Positions 13,595 to 22,842 of a stretch of DNA of 64,000 bases are shown in pieces. Position 1 is the first letter of the stretch, and each line of letters starts with the position of its first letter. A program made the position numbers and the translations under genes. The notes beneath the pieces were generated by a model. That model ran no database searches. It was not told where the DNA came from and saw only the letters and a list, made by a program, of their open reading frames with translations. This DNA is from Strigops habroptila (lineage: Eukaryota > Chordata > Aves > Psittaciformes > Psittacidae), in the NCBI RefSeq assembly GCF_004027225.2, contig NW_022651112.1:310001-374000 (forward strand), written 5' to 3'.

Positions 13595-14069
13595 GTTGGA
13601 GGTGTCTGTACGTCAGTTCCGGGTGGGGAACAAGGGACCGCGCGGTGTGGTTCCGGGTGAGCGGTTTCCACCCGGACGCTTATTAAGGGGAATGACCCGG
13701 ATGTAACGGGGGGCGGAGAAACTCGCCACGAGGGGCGGGGCCAGGACGAGAACACATCCCCTCCCTGAAGCCACGCCCCCTCCGTGCGCCCGTCCCTCCC
13801 GCCGCCACAGTACCACCCGCCCGACAGGGGGCGCCACACCCCGATCCCCGCCCCCAAGCCCAAATTTAAGCCAAAAAACTCGGGTTTTGTATCAAAAATA
13901 TCCATTTTATTGAACAAAAATATCGATTTCATTGAACTTGTGACACGAGGCCGCGGGATCCATCCGAGCGGGGGCACATCTGGGGAGGGAGCAGCATAAC
14001 AGGGGTGTCAGTGCGCGTGTCCATCCCTCCTCCCGCGCCCCACAATGGTCCCTCCCATCTCCCCCCACC

Positions 14070-14138
14070 CCGTGCCTCAGGTGGAACCAGTCACTCATTG
14101 GCTCAGCCTGGGGCGGTGTCACCTCATCCTCGGCACAG
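14070..14138 (-). ncRNA. SNORD31: Box C/D snoRNA SNORD31
   Basis: Minus strand: box C GGATGAG, guide ACACCGCCCCAG followed by a D'-type CTGA, box D CTGA (14077-14080), and a 7-bp CTGTGCC/GGCACGG stem with one wobble. The guide matches human SNORD31 (target 28S G4166). It lies in the last intron of the host. Confidence 0.88.
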
Positions 14139-14287
14139 GCCCCGCCCCCTTCCCTCTAAGCCCCGCCCCCAACTCACCTCCGGCCCCGCCCTCGGCTCGT
14201 GCCACCTGTGGGAAAGCGAAGGGGGGAGGGGGGAAGGGGGGGGGGTGAGTGTCTCCCCTCCCCCATTCCCGTCCCCTCCACCCTCAT

Positions 14288-14361
14288 CCCAATTTTTCAG
14301 CCATCCCGAGTGTTTTCAGGGCTCAAGGTGAGCTGGGTGTGATGTCATCACCAAAATTGGG
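14288..14361 (-). ncRNA. Unassigned box C/D snoRNA in SNHG1 intron
   Basis: Minus strand: box C GTGATGA (14345-14351), internal CTGA as possible D', box D CTGA (14297-14300), and a perfect 9-bp terminal stem CCCAATTTT/AAAATTGGG. It sits in its own intron between the SNORD30 and SNORD31 introns. Candidate guides are CAGCTCACCTTGAGC (D') and ACTCGGGATGG (D). I do not recognise either as a known family; a diverged SNORD29 or a lineage-specific snoRNA are the options. Confidence 0.7.
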
Positions 14362-14510
14362 GCGGGGGAATGATGTCATCGATGACATCAAACGTACCTG
14401 CTCCCATGGGGTGTCCAGGGCCGGGCTGTGGGGACACAAAAAGGGGGGGGGGAGGTCAGGGGGGGTGCTCAGGGGGTGGGGGAGGGGCTGCATCCCTTTA
14501 CCCCCTCCCC

Positions 14511-14578
14511 CAGAGTCAGTGGTTGCTTCTCAGCAGCGGGTTCAGCCGAACGAGATTCAATTGGGGTCATCACAAAGT
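14511..14578 (-). ncRNA. SNORD30: Box C/D snoRNA SNORD30
   Basis: Minus strand: box C GTGATGA (14567-14573), guide GAATCTCGTTCGG followed at once by D' CTGA, and box D CTGA (14516-14519). The guide matches human SNORD30 (target 28S A3804). The terminal stem is weak. Confidence 0.9.
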
Positions 14579-14842
14579 GGGGGGGGACACCCCAAAACCA
14601 ACCCTCCCCCTCCACCCCCACCCCGGCCCCCTCAGACCGTCCATCGGGACGCAGCATCCTCCTCCCCTCCCCCCGCCAGCACCAGTGGGTTCGACCTTGG
14701 GCAGGTCCTGGTGGCCGGGGGGGGGTCAGACGCGGAGGGGTTTCCTCATCGGGGGCCGGCGGCTGCGGAGACACAGGGATGGGGGGGCTGCGTCAGGGCT
14801 GGGTTTGGGGGGACACTGGGGGCGAGGGCAGGACCCGCAGTG

Positions 14843-14916
14843 TCCGATCAGGGCTTTGGTAACTCGGAGCTGCCATTGACCCGTGTCGTCCAGCCCGGGG
14901 GGGTCATCGCTTCGGA
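14843..14916 (-). ncRNA. SNORD28: Box C/D snoRNA, SNORD28 by position
   Basis: Minus strand: box C CGATGAC within 14901-14908, box D CTGA (14848-14851) and a perfect TCCGA/TCGGA terminal stem. The candidate guide next to box D is CTCCGAGTTACCAAAG. It lies in the intron after SNORD27 and before SNORD30, where human has SNORD28 and SNORD29; I could not confirm the guide from memory, so the name rests on order alone. Confidence 0.6.
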
Positions 14917-15101
14917 CGGGGCACGGAAGGGGGGACACAGAGGGGCTGGGGAGGGGTTCCACACACTCACCCTCACATTCAGCCCCACTGGCCATCGTGG
15001 GGGTCACTCTCGGGGTTGCGTCACCCCCCGCCCCCCTGCAAAAACGAGGCTTAATTAGGGCTGGGTCATTAATCAATGGGCACCGGGTATCCCCCCCCCC
15101 T

Positions 15102-15176
15102 GCTGCTCTCAGCTGGGGGTTGGCATCAGGCTCCCTCAGCCATATGCTTGTCGGGTATCGATCGTCACCGAACAGC
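15102..15176 (-). ncRNA. SNORD27: Box C/D snoRNA SNORD27
   Basis: Minus strand: the guide GACAAGCATATGG runs directly into D' CTGA (15136-15139) and is complementary to the start of 18S rRNA (target A27). Box D CTGA is at 15109-15112 and the terminal stem is GCTGTT/AGCAGC. Box C reads GTGACGA (15162-15168), one base off the RUGAUGA consensus. Confidence 0.9.
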
Positions 15177-15239
15177 GCAGAAACACCCCCATAAACCTTC
15201 CCCCCCCACACCCGTGGATCTGTGTGTGTGTCCCCCCCC

Positions 15240-15316
15240 AGCGCCACTCAGAGCCTGACAGAGTTTCTCCAGTGCGGTCAGGAAGAGAGAGTTCGCGGGA
15301 TCATCCCCGCAGCGCT
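15240..15316 (-). ncRNA. SNORD26: Box C/D snoRNA SNORD26
   Basis: Minus strand: box C GGATGAT (15300-15306), guide AACTCTCTCTTC before D' CTGA (15278-15281), box D CTGA (15248-15251). The 8-bp terminal stem AGCGCTGC/GTGGCGCT pairs fully with two G-U wobbles. The guide matches human SNORD26, which targets 28S A389. Confidence 0.88.
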
Positions 15317-15469
15317 CCCGCGGGGGGGGGGTTCACACCGAGAGGGGGGACACTCACCGGCGACAGCGGCTCCATGGCGGGGGCTGAGCCTGCGGATGAA
15401 GCGGCGTTAAGGAGGGAGCGGCGCTGGTCCCGCTGTCCCCCCCCCACCCCACCCCTCCCGGGGAGCGCG

Positions 15470-15539
15470 GCTCCCTCAGAGATACACGAGCCTTCACCCC
15501 GCGGTCAGCTCAGGTCTGTGAACGGGCTCATCACGGAGC
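15470..15539 (-). ncRNA. SNORD25: Box C/D snoRNA SNORD25
   Basis: On the minus strand: box C GTGATGA (15528-15534), guide TTCACAGACCTG followed by a D'-type CTGA, and box D CTGA (15476-15479), closed by a GCTCC/GGAGC terminal stem. The guide core matches remembered human SNORD25, which directs 2'-O-methylation of 18S G1490. First snoRNA-bearing intron of the host. Confidence 0.88.
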
Positions 15540-16049
15540 AGCCCCCGCAGGGAAGGGGGAACGGGGCGGCACAAACACACCCCCCCCCCCCTTCCATCAG
15601 GGAACCCATCGCCCCCCTGAGGGACGCACAAAATGGCGGCTACACGAAGGGAACCGACCCCACAAACCCCTCCTGCCTCAGCGAGCACAAACGCGGCCCC
15701 GCGTCCCCTCCCATTGAGTTAAATAAAGAGAGTAAATAAAGGAGCGACGACATCGACTTACCAGCTCCCCGCGGCTGCGCGGACAAAATGGACGAAACGC
15801 CGCCGCCCGCGCGCTTAAATAGGACGCGGGGCATCATGGGAAGGGGCGGGGCCAAGGGCCCGGGGCCGTTGTTGGGGGGGGTGAATGGCGGGAAAGGGCG
15901 CTGGGGGGAGTTGGGGGGGCGAGCGGAATAAAAAGATTTATTCTTTTTTATGTTGTTTAATCGTTTTTGGTTAATTCCGGTGCTTTTATTGTTGTTATCG
16001 CTCTCGGTGCCCGCGCGGCGCCGCGGCCCCGCCCCTCGGGGCGGAGCTG

Positions 16050-16057
16050 ATGCAAAT
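16050..16057 (+). promoter_or_regulatory. DSE octamer of the U2 gene
   Basis: Perfect ATGCAAAT octamer about 205-212 bp upstream of the U2 start, the standard position of the distal sequence element of pol II snRNA genes (bound by Oct-1). A GC-rich stretch beside it could bind Sp1. Confidence 0.85.
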
Positions 16058-16202
16058 CCATGCTCGAAATGGCCGCCGGGACCTGCCGGTGCCGCGGGTC
16101 CGGGGGGGACACACCGGGGCTGGTCCCCCCCTTCCGGTGCCGGGTCTGTGCCGGGGAGCAGCGGAACCGGTGACCGGGGCCGCGGAGCGGGGTCGGGCGG
16201 AG

Positions 16203-16221
16203 TCACCGCGATGTTGGGGGG
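16203..16221 (+). promoter_or_regulatory. Candidate PSE of the U2 gene
   Basis: TCACCGCGATG begins 59 bp upstream of the U2 start and fits the TCACCNTNA core of the proximal sequence element (SNAPc site) with one mismatch. No TATA box follows, as expected for an RNA polymerase II snRNA gene. Confidence 0.65.
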
Positions 16222-16261
16222 AGCCGGAGGCCGGGTCCCGGGGGCCGCGGCAATTCTCAGT

Positions 16262-16448
16262 ATCGCTTCTCGGCCTTTTGGCTAAGATCAAGTGTAGTAT
16301 CTGTTCTTATCAGTTTAATATCTGATACGTCCTCGATGAGAGGACTTTATATTAAACGGATTTTTGGCACTGGGAGTTGGATCCGGAGCTTGCTCCCTCC
16401 GCTCCGCGCATCGTCCCGGTATTGCAGTGCCTCCGGGAACGGTGCACC
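16262..16448 (+). ncRNA. RNU2-2: U2 spliceosomal snRNA (RNU2-2-type locus)
   Basis: Full-length U2, 187 nt, starting ATCGCTTCTCGGCC and ending GGTGCACC. The first ~65 nt, including the branch-site-binding GTAGTA, match human U2. The Sm site GGATTTTTGG is present. Stem IIb keeps GTCCTC/GAGGAC with a changed loop, stem III keeps its pairing (GGAG/CTCC, GGAGC/GCTCC), and stem IV shows a compensatory CCCGG/CCGGG where human has CCTGG/CCAGG. Octamer, PSE and 3' box are all present, so it looks functional. The gene lies beside SNHG1 and WDR74, where human has RNU2-2. Here it is transcribed away from SNHG1. Confidence 0.95.
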
Positions 16449-16470
16449 CCCTCTGGGGGACCTTTTCATG

Positions 16471-16483
16471 GTTAAAAATAGAA
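16471..16483 (+). terminator. 3' box of the U2 gene
   Basis: GTTAAAAATAGAA, 23 bp past the mature U2 end, resembles the snRNA 3' box (GTTTNNAAARNNAGA) that directs 3'-end formation by the Integrator complex. INTS5, an Integrator subunit, is encoded 2 kb downstream. Confidence 0.7.
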
Positions 16484-16489
16484 TTAAAA

Positions 16490-17130
16490 CTTTAAATACA
16501 TCCTTTAATACGCTACTACCATTAATTATTAGCTGTTCTCTACAGAGCTAGGAAGAACAGTATTCAGCCCGCCCCGAGTAAAGCCTTAAATTCTTCCCAG
16601 GGGTCACTGGGGGGAGCCGGGGGACAGCGATGAAACCGCTGAGCCCAAACTTCGCCTTAACCCCGCGGAATTCCGCGCTCTGTGGGGCGGATTGTGGCTG
16701 AATTCTGTGTATTACGGCTCCACCGCCCATTTATTAATAGTTACTAAAGTAACCGTTTGTTATTAACCCCCCGTTCATGGTTAATTAATTGTTATTGGGT
16801 TTATTCCCTCTCTCGCCCGTCCCTACCTCAGCGCCGCCCCCTCTCCTCTCCTCAGCCACCCGGACAAAATGGCGGCCGCGCCTCAGTGGGCGGGTAAGCT
16901 CCCGAGCAGCTCGCTCAGCCAATGGGAAAGCAGCATTCCCGCGTCGCTAGGCAGAACCCGTCCCTTCCGCTCCTCCGTCGCCCTGCGATAGGGCGAGGCG
17001 GGAACCAATCAGAAAATAGGTACCGAGCGCGCGGGTGCCGTGCGCACGTCGGTAGGGGCTGACGGACAGAGAGCGGGGGGGGGGGGGAAAGCGAGCGTCG
17101 CGCACGCGCTCGTTGCGTTCGCGGCTGTGC
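16490..17130. other. U2-HNRNPUL2 spacer, start of CpG island
   Basis: AT-richer DNA (16480-16800) follows the U2 gene, then a CpG island. At 16870 an AATGGCGGCC (YY1-type) start context opens a 9-codon frame ending in a GTAAGC donor near 16893; this could be an upstream first exon but I know no protein starting this way. Confidence 0.35.
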
Positions 17131-17214
17131 GCGCATGCGCCGCGGCGCGCGGGTCCGGGGAGGAGGGGGGTGGTGGCGTTGTGACGCATGCGCGGTGACG
17201 CTCGACGCATGCGC
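17131..17214 (+). promoter_or_regulatory. Cluster of three NRF1-type sites, HNRNPUL2 promoter
   Basis: GCGCATGCGC at 17131-17140 and two CGCATGCGCGG sites at about 17185 and 17206 match the NRF1 palindrome. They lie 360-440 bp upstream of the HNRNPUL2 ATG in a CpG island without a TATA box, so they are probably its core promoter. Confidence 0.65.
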
Positions 17215-17572
17215 GGCGGCGTCCGGGGGTGTCGTGAGGCGGCGGCGGCGGGTGGCGGCGGCGGCGGCGCAGGCGCGGAGCGAGAGCGGCCGAGAGCGGG
17301 CAGCGGGCACCGGGCAGGGCAGCAGCGGGGACGGCCGGGCCCCGGCTCCGGCCTCCGCGCTCTCCCGGCCGCGGCCTTTCCGCCAAGGCCCCGCCTTCCC
17401 CCCCCCCTTCCCCTTCCCTTTCCCCGCCCCGGGGCCTAGGCCCGACCCCCGCCCGCCACTGCCGCCGCCAAAGGCCTCGTCGCCGCCGCCGCCTCAGCGC
17501 GCCCTCGCTTCCGCTTCCCCTCCTTCCCTTCCCTTCCCCCCCCCCCCACCCCTTTCCCTCCCCGCCGTCGCC

Positions 17573-18206
17573 ATGGACGTGAAGCGGCTGAAGGTGACCG
17601 AGCTCCGGGCCGAGCTGGGCCGCCGCGGCCTGGATTCCCGCGGCCTGAAGGTGGAGCTGGCGCAGCGGCTGCAGGAGGCCCTGGACGCCGAGATGTTGGC
17701 GGCGGGGCCTGAGGAAGGAGGCCCCGCCGGGCCTGGGGCCTGCGCCGGGGAAGCGGGGCCGGCCGGAGGCCCCCCCGCGCATCACCACGGCGGGGGGGGC
17801 GAGGAGGAGGAGGAAGAGGAGGAGGAGGAGGAGGAGGAAGAGGAAGAAGAGGAGGAGGAGGAAGAGGAGGACGAGGAAGCGCTCTTGGCTGACGAGGAGG
17901 AAGCGGCCGTCGCCACGGCGGGAGCAGCAGCAGCGGCGGCGGCGGCGGCCCCCTGCGAGGTGGAGGCGGCCGAGCCCGGCCCTCCGGAGGAGGAGGAGGA
18001 GGAGGCGGCGGAGGTGGAGGAAGCGGCGGCGGAGGAGCCGCAGCAGCAGCAGCAGCCGCCGCAGGAACAAGCGGCGGCCGAAGCGAAGCCGGAGCCCGAA
18101 GGGCCCGAAGGCAGCGGCGTGAACGGAGCCGAGAGGCCGCAGGAGGAAGGGCCCAGCGGGGACGAGGCCGCCGCCACCGAGGTCAAGGAGGAAGGGGCCC
18201 AGGCCG
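17573..18206 (+). CDS. HNRNPUL2: hnRNP U-like protein 2, first coding exon only
   Basis: RNA- and DNA-binding nuclear scaffold with a role in DNA-end resection. The ATG at 17573 opens a canonical SAP domain (residues 1-37: [18 protein letters not shown], then [19 protein letters not shown]), then a Gly/Pro-rich stretch, a run of about 25 Glu from residue 77, and Ala/Glu/Gln-rich acidic sequence, matching vertebrate HNRNPUL2 exon 1. It ends at a consensus donor (CCG|GTGAGC). The SPRY and kinase-like domains, encoded by about 13 further exons in other vertebrates, are not in this window: the sequence runs into the gap at 18478 and then straight into INTS5. Long uninterrupted frames beyond 18206 are intron read-through. 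Confidence 0.92.
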
Positions 18207-18477
18207 GTGAGCACCGCTCCTGCCCCGTTATCCCCCCAAACCTGCCCCGAACCCGTCTCGGCCGCGGCCGCTTCCCACCCCCTTTAAATCCCATTTATCC
18301 CGGTGGGAATTCCCGCTGCGTCCAGCCCCGCTCGCCCCGAGCCGGTTTGGGGGAGGCTGGAATCCCCACGTTGGGTCGCCCCCGGGTTCCCTCGGCCGGG
18401 ATTGGGATGGGAGCAGGGAACGGGATGATCCGGGACACGTTTGGAGGGAAAAGCCGCCGGGTTCGGGGTCGGGTTTT

Positions 18478-18576
18478 NNNNNNNNNNNNNNNNNNNNNNN
18501 NNNNNNNNNNNNNNNNNNNNNNNNNNNNNNNNNNNNNNNNNNNNNNNNNNNNNNNNNNNNNNNNNNNNNNNNNNNN
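18478..18576. other. Assembly gap (99 N)
   Basis: Run of N between HNRNPUL2 exon 1 and the INTS5 start codon. Its true size is unknown, since gaps near 100 N are often placeholders. It falls exactly where the rest of HNRNPUL2 and the INTS5 promoter should be. Confidence 0.97.
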
Positions 18577-18579
18577 GCC

Positions 18580-21500
18580 ATGTCGGCGCTCTGCGACCCC
18601 CCCGGCGCCGCCAGCCCCCCCCGGCCGCCCCCCAGGTACCGCCGGGACCCCCCCCCCGGGCCTGCCCCATGGATCCCCCCTGAGCCCGCCCCATGGAACA
18701 CCCCCCCCGGGTCCTGCCCCATGGAGACCCATGAGCCTGCCCCATGGGGCCCCCGCGGGCACTGCCCCATGGACCCCCCCGGGCTGTGCCCCATGGATCC
18801 ACCCTGGGACCCTGCCCCATGGAACCCCTCCCCCGGCCCTGCCCCATGGGCCCCCCCAGAGCCTGCCCCATGGAGATCCCTGAGCCTGCCCCATGGACCC
18901 CCCCAGGCCCAGCCCTATGGATTCCCCCCCCCCGAGCCCGCTCCATGGACCTCCCCCCCCAGGGCACTGCCCCATGGACCCCCTCTAGAGCCTGCCCCAT
19001 GGGGCCCCCCAGGGCTGTGCCCCATGGATCCACCCTGGCACCCTGCCCCATGGAACCACCCCCCCCGGGCCCTGCCCCATGAACTCCCCCACGACCCTGC
19101 CCCATGGAACCCATCAGGCCCCCCCCGTGGCCCCTGGAACCCCTCGGTGACCCCCCAAAGATCCTTCAATCCCCCCCCCCCAACCCTGGGCCCTCACCTC
19201 AGCCCCCCCAGCCCCTATTGCTGCCCTTCACCCCGCACTGACCCCCCCCCCAGGCCCTTCCTTGCCCTCCCCCCCACCCCCCCAACCCCACCTCCTCCCC
19301 CCACCTCTGCCCCACAGATCCCCTTGAGGAATCCCCTCAACCCCATCCCTTCCCAGCACCTTCATGTGTGGGGCTGGGGGAGGGGGGGATGTATCTCACC
19401 GCTGTATGTCCCCCCCCCGTGCCCCCCAGCGCTCAGGAGCTGGCGCAGGAGGTGAAGGCTTTCCTGAGCGGGGTGGACCCCGCGCACGGCACGAAGCTGT
19501 CGCCGCAGGAGCACGCCCGCTGCGCGCTGCTGCTGCTGCGGAGCCTGCCCCCCGCGCGCCACGCCGCCCTCCAGCACCTCCGCGGCCTCTTCGACGAGCA
19601 GGTCTGCGCCCACCTCCTGGCTCGGGATAATCCCGGCGCTCCCGGCGCCGGGAACGCCGCTTTGGAAGAGGTGGTGCAAGAAGTACAGCGCGTCTTGGCC
19701 GAGTTCGTCAGAGCCAACCCCAAAGCTTGGGCGCCCGTCGTGTCCGCTTGGTCCATCGAGCTTATGGGGCAGCTGAGCAGTAAGTACGCCGGGAGGCACG
19801 GGGTGCCCCACGCCGCCAGCCTCAACGAGCTGCTGCAGCTCTGGATGTCCTGCAAAGCCACCCGCACCCTCATGGACATCTACACCCAGTGCCTCTCGGC
19901 CATGATCGGCGGCTGCCCCGACGCCTGCGTGGACGCGCTGCTCGACACGTCGGTGCAGCACTCGCCCCACTTCGACTGGGTCGTGGCTCACATCGGCTCC
20001 TCCTTCCCCAACACCATCATCAGCCGCGTCCTCTCCTGCGGCCTCAAGGATTTCTGCGCCCACGGAGCGGCTCCCGGGGACCTGCTGTTCCCCGGCGCCG
20101 GCGCCGACAAGCGGGTGCCCAAAATCGCCTCCGTGGTGGGTATCTTGGGCCATTTGGCTTCGCGCCACTCGGGCAGCATCAAGCAGGAGCTGCTGCGCAT
20201 GTTCCACGAGAGCTTGGGCCCCGCTCGGGACCAGCACCAAAAAGCCACCGTCCCTTTCCTGCTCCAACTCGCCGTCATGTCCCCGGCGCTGCTCGGCACC
20301 GTCTCGGCCGAGCTGGTGGATTCCCTCAAACCGCCCGTTCTCAACCAGCTCCACCAACACTTCGCGGCGCTTCCCCGCGACGAGCTGGACAACATGGTGA
20401 GCATCGTGGTGCACCTCATCTGCCAGACGTCCGCCGGCGCCCACCGCATCCTGCACTTCCTGGTGAACACGGCCATGCCGGCCTCCGTCATCACGGCGCC
20501 GGGGCCGCCGCTGCACGACGGCGTGCGCGAAGCCTGCGACCGCGTCGTCCAGCTCCTGCTCCTCAACCTGCAGAAGCTGGTTTATAACCGGGGCAGCCCC
20601 AACGCGGCCGAGGCGCCGCTGCCGCGCCCGGTGCCCTTCTTGGACGCGTTGCGGCCGCACGTGCGGGAGCTGTGCGTGGAGACGCTGCGCTTGGAGCGGA
20701 AGCGTTTCCTCTGGCAGCACCAGCTCCTGGCGCTCTTGGCCGTGTACTCGGCGCCGCACTGCGCCACGGACGCCCTCTTCCACCTGCTGACGCTGGCGCG
20801 CGCGCCGGACGAGCTGGCTTTGGCCACGCAGCTCTACGCCGTGCTCAGCTCCTGCCTCACCGACCTGCTGCCGGCCACCGTCAAGACCTGCGTGTGCCAA
20901 ATCCACGCCGGGCGCCTGCCGGACGCGCAGGTGGCTCAGCTCTTCCGCAACTTGGCCTCGGTGGTGCAGGGGGACACCGGGGACGGGGGCCCGGCCATGG
21001 GGACGCAGCTCGGCGCCGTCCTGGCGCGGCACCTCCACGACCTGGGGCAGCTCTTGCTGCACCGCGACGGCGACGTGGCCGAGGCCGCGTGTCTGCTGCT
21101 GTCGGTGCTGCCGCTGCCGCGCGCCCCGGCGCCGGCGCAGCTGCTGGGCACCGTGCGAGCCGCTTCGCACCAGTTCTTCTTGGTTCTGCGGCGCCAAAAC
21201 GCCGCCAACCTGGGCTGCAGCTCCCGCTTGCTGGCCCGCCTCAGCGCCGTGTCGCCGGCGGCCGCCAAGGCCGTGCTGCAGCAGTTGGTGGAGGGAGCGT
21301 TGCGGCGCGGCAACGCCGAGCTCTTCGGTGCGTGCCCGGAGAAAACCAACCCGCCGGAGGAGAACGGCGCCGGCGGCGCCGGCGTCTCCTTGCTGGACAC
21401 CAACCGGCGCTTCACGGCCGCCGTCAACTTCTCCGGCGGCGTGTGGTCCGTGTTCCACGCCGGCGTCATCGGCCGCGGGCTGAAGGCGCCGCCGGGGCGC

Positions 21501-22214
21501 GGCGAGCGCCCGCCCGAGGAGTTGGCCAACAACATCCAAACCTTCCTGAGCCTCCTCCTGCGCTGCAGCCGCGGCGCCCGCCCGGGGGAAAGCTCCGGCG
21601 GGATCCACCCCGAAGCCGCCAAAGCCGTGGCGGCCGCGCTGGTGGAGAACGTGTGCCCGGAGGCGGCGGGCGCGGAGCTGACGTGGCCGCCCGAGGAACA
21701 AGCCCGCGGGACGGTGGAACGAGACCTGCGCATCTGCCGCCGCTTCCGGGATCACCCGTTGCTCTTCCCCTTGCTGCGGCTGGTGGCGGCGGGGCGGCCG
21801 GCGCTGTGCTACTGCTCCGTGCTGCTCCGCGGGCTCCTGGCCAGCCTCATGGCGCACTGGGAAGCGTGTCGGGATAACGGGACCGCGGGCTCGCCCTGGC
21901 ACCTGCAGGCTTCGTGCGCGCTGGTGGCCGCCATGGCCGAGGGGTCGCTGCTGCCGCCCGTGCTGGGCAACATGCACGAGCTCTTCCCGCACCTCGCGCC
22001 CTTCGAGGTGCATCTCCTGCTGCTCAGCCTTTGGGAATACCTGCGGGAGAACAGCCCCCTCCCGCAGAAATTCACCTTCCAGCCCGAGCGCGGGCTCTTC
22101 CGACGGGATTTCTCCCGGGATGGGGATGTCGGGAAGCACTTGGCCGTGCTGCACAGCGTCCTGCACAAGAACATCCACCGCTTGGGGCTCCTGGCCGGGC
22201 GGTTCTGCCCCTAA
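18580..22214 (+). CDS. INTS5: Integrator complex subunit 5
   Basis: Helical-repeat subunit of the Integrator, which cleaves snRNA 3' ends and terminates promoter-proximal Pol II. Two coding exons: 18580-18635 ([14 protein letters not shown], just 3 bp after the gap) and 19430-22214 (TAA). They join in frame through a split Ser codon for 946 aa (human about 1019). Conserved blocks: [87 protein letters not shown] and [24 protein letters not shown] lies at 22282-22287. The two-exon structure with one giant coding exon is typical. The intron is a minisatellite. The long minus-strand frame over the main exon is a shadow. Confidence 0.96.
18640..19320 (+). repeat. Minisatellite in INTS5 intron
   Basis: About 25-30-bp units with CTGCCCCATGGACCCCCC and variants, each carrying CCATGG. 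Fades after about 19130 into plain C-rich sequence. Open in several frames only because the units lack stop codons. Confidence 0.85.
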
Positions 22215-22319
22215 ACACACCCCCGCTAGAACCACCCCCCCCTCGGTTTGGGGGTTCAGCCCATTCCCAATCCGTTTTCCGAATAAAAGGGAGCAGAAAG
22301 AAGAAGTGGTTGTGGAGTC

Positions 22320-22690
22320 TGGGGGGGCCGGGGTGGTGCAGGGACCCCCAAAGGGCTTGTGTAGGGGAGTCTAGGGGGGTCTGCGGGGGTCCTGGGGTGC
22401 TCATGAGGAGTTTGGGGGGTGCTCAGTGGGAGCCTGGGGGTGCTCATTGAAGGGTTTGGGGGGTGCTCAGGGGGAGCCTGGGGGTGCTCATTGAGGGGTC
22501 TGGGGGGTCCTGGGGTGCTCATGAGGGGTCTGGGGTGCTGCGGGGAAGCCTGGGGGTGCTCATGAAGGGTCTGGGGTGCTGCAGGGGAGCCTGGGGGTGC
22601 TCATGAGGGGTCTGGGGGGGTTCTGGGGTGCTGGGGGGAGCCTGGGGGGGTCCTGGGGTGCTGGGGGGGAGCCCGGGGGCTGTAAACCAG
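22320..22690 (+). repeat. G-rich minisatellite, left part
   Basis: Units of 30-60 bp of the form GGGGTGCTCATGAGGGGTCT and GGGGGAGCCTGGGGG. The same repeat resumes at about 25540 on the far side of the satellite block. Confidence 0.85.
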
Positions 22691-22842
22691 CGCTGAAAGC
22701 TGGTGCTGGGCCTCTTCTGCACACGGTGAGCTCCGCAGCAGTGCCGCCGGCATTGCGCTCGCTCCTCGCTTTCCCACCGAAAAGTCCAGTTGCTGCATCC
22801 TCTACGCTGCAGGCCCGAGGCTGTGCCGGTGGGCGGGCATGC

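Larger units (their letters stand above)
13882..15800 (-). ncRNA. SNHG1: SNHG1-type multi-snoRNA host gene
   Basis: Spliced non-coding host transcript whose introns carry box C/D snoRNAs. Exons supported by splice signals on the minus strand: first exon about 15762-15795 (donor GTAAGT), 15358-15389, 14971-15035, one starting at 14762 (donor not settled), 14398-14425, 14178-14205 and a last exon from 13979 to about 13882, with AATAAA read from 13911-13906. A TATTTAA box on the minus strand at 15815-15821 lies about 25-30 bp upstream of the likely start. Several exons are only 28-32 nt and none encodes a conserved protein. SNORD25, 26, 27, 30 and 31 recognised inside fix the identity and run in the order I recall for human. 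The gene sits between WDR74 and the U2 gene, as in human. Confidence 0.88.

Noticed and set aside
14620-14843. A second snoRNA (SNORD29) between SNORD28 and SNORD30
   Set aside because: CGATGAGG and CTGA words occur but their spacing and flanking pairing do not give a credible C/D fold, and CGATGAGG falls within the exon starting at 14762.
16870-16895. ATG in good context followed by a GTAAGC donor as a first coding exon
   Set aside because: Nine codons only, no recognisable protein and no matching downstream exon; kept only as a note in the spacer entry.
19362-22235. 957-codon minus-strand frame opposite INTS5
   Set aside because: A GC-rich coding exon often leaves the antisense frame open; the plus strand has full INTS5 homology and splice structure.
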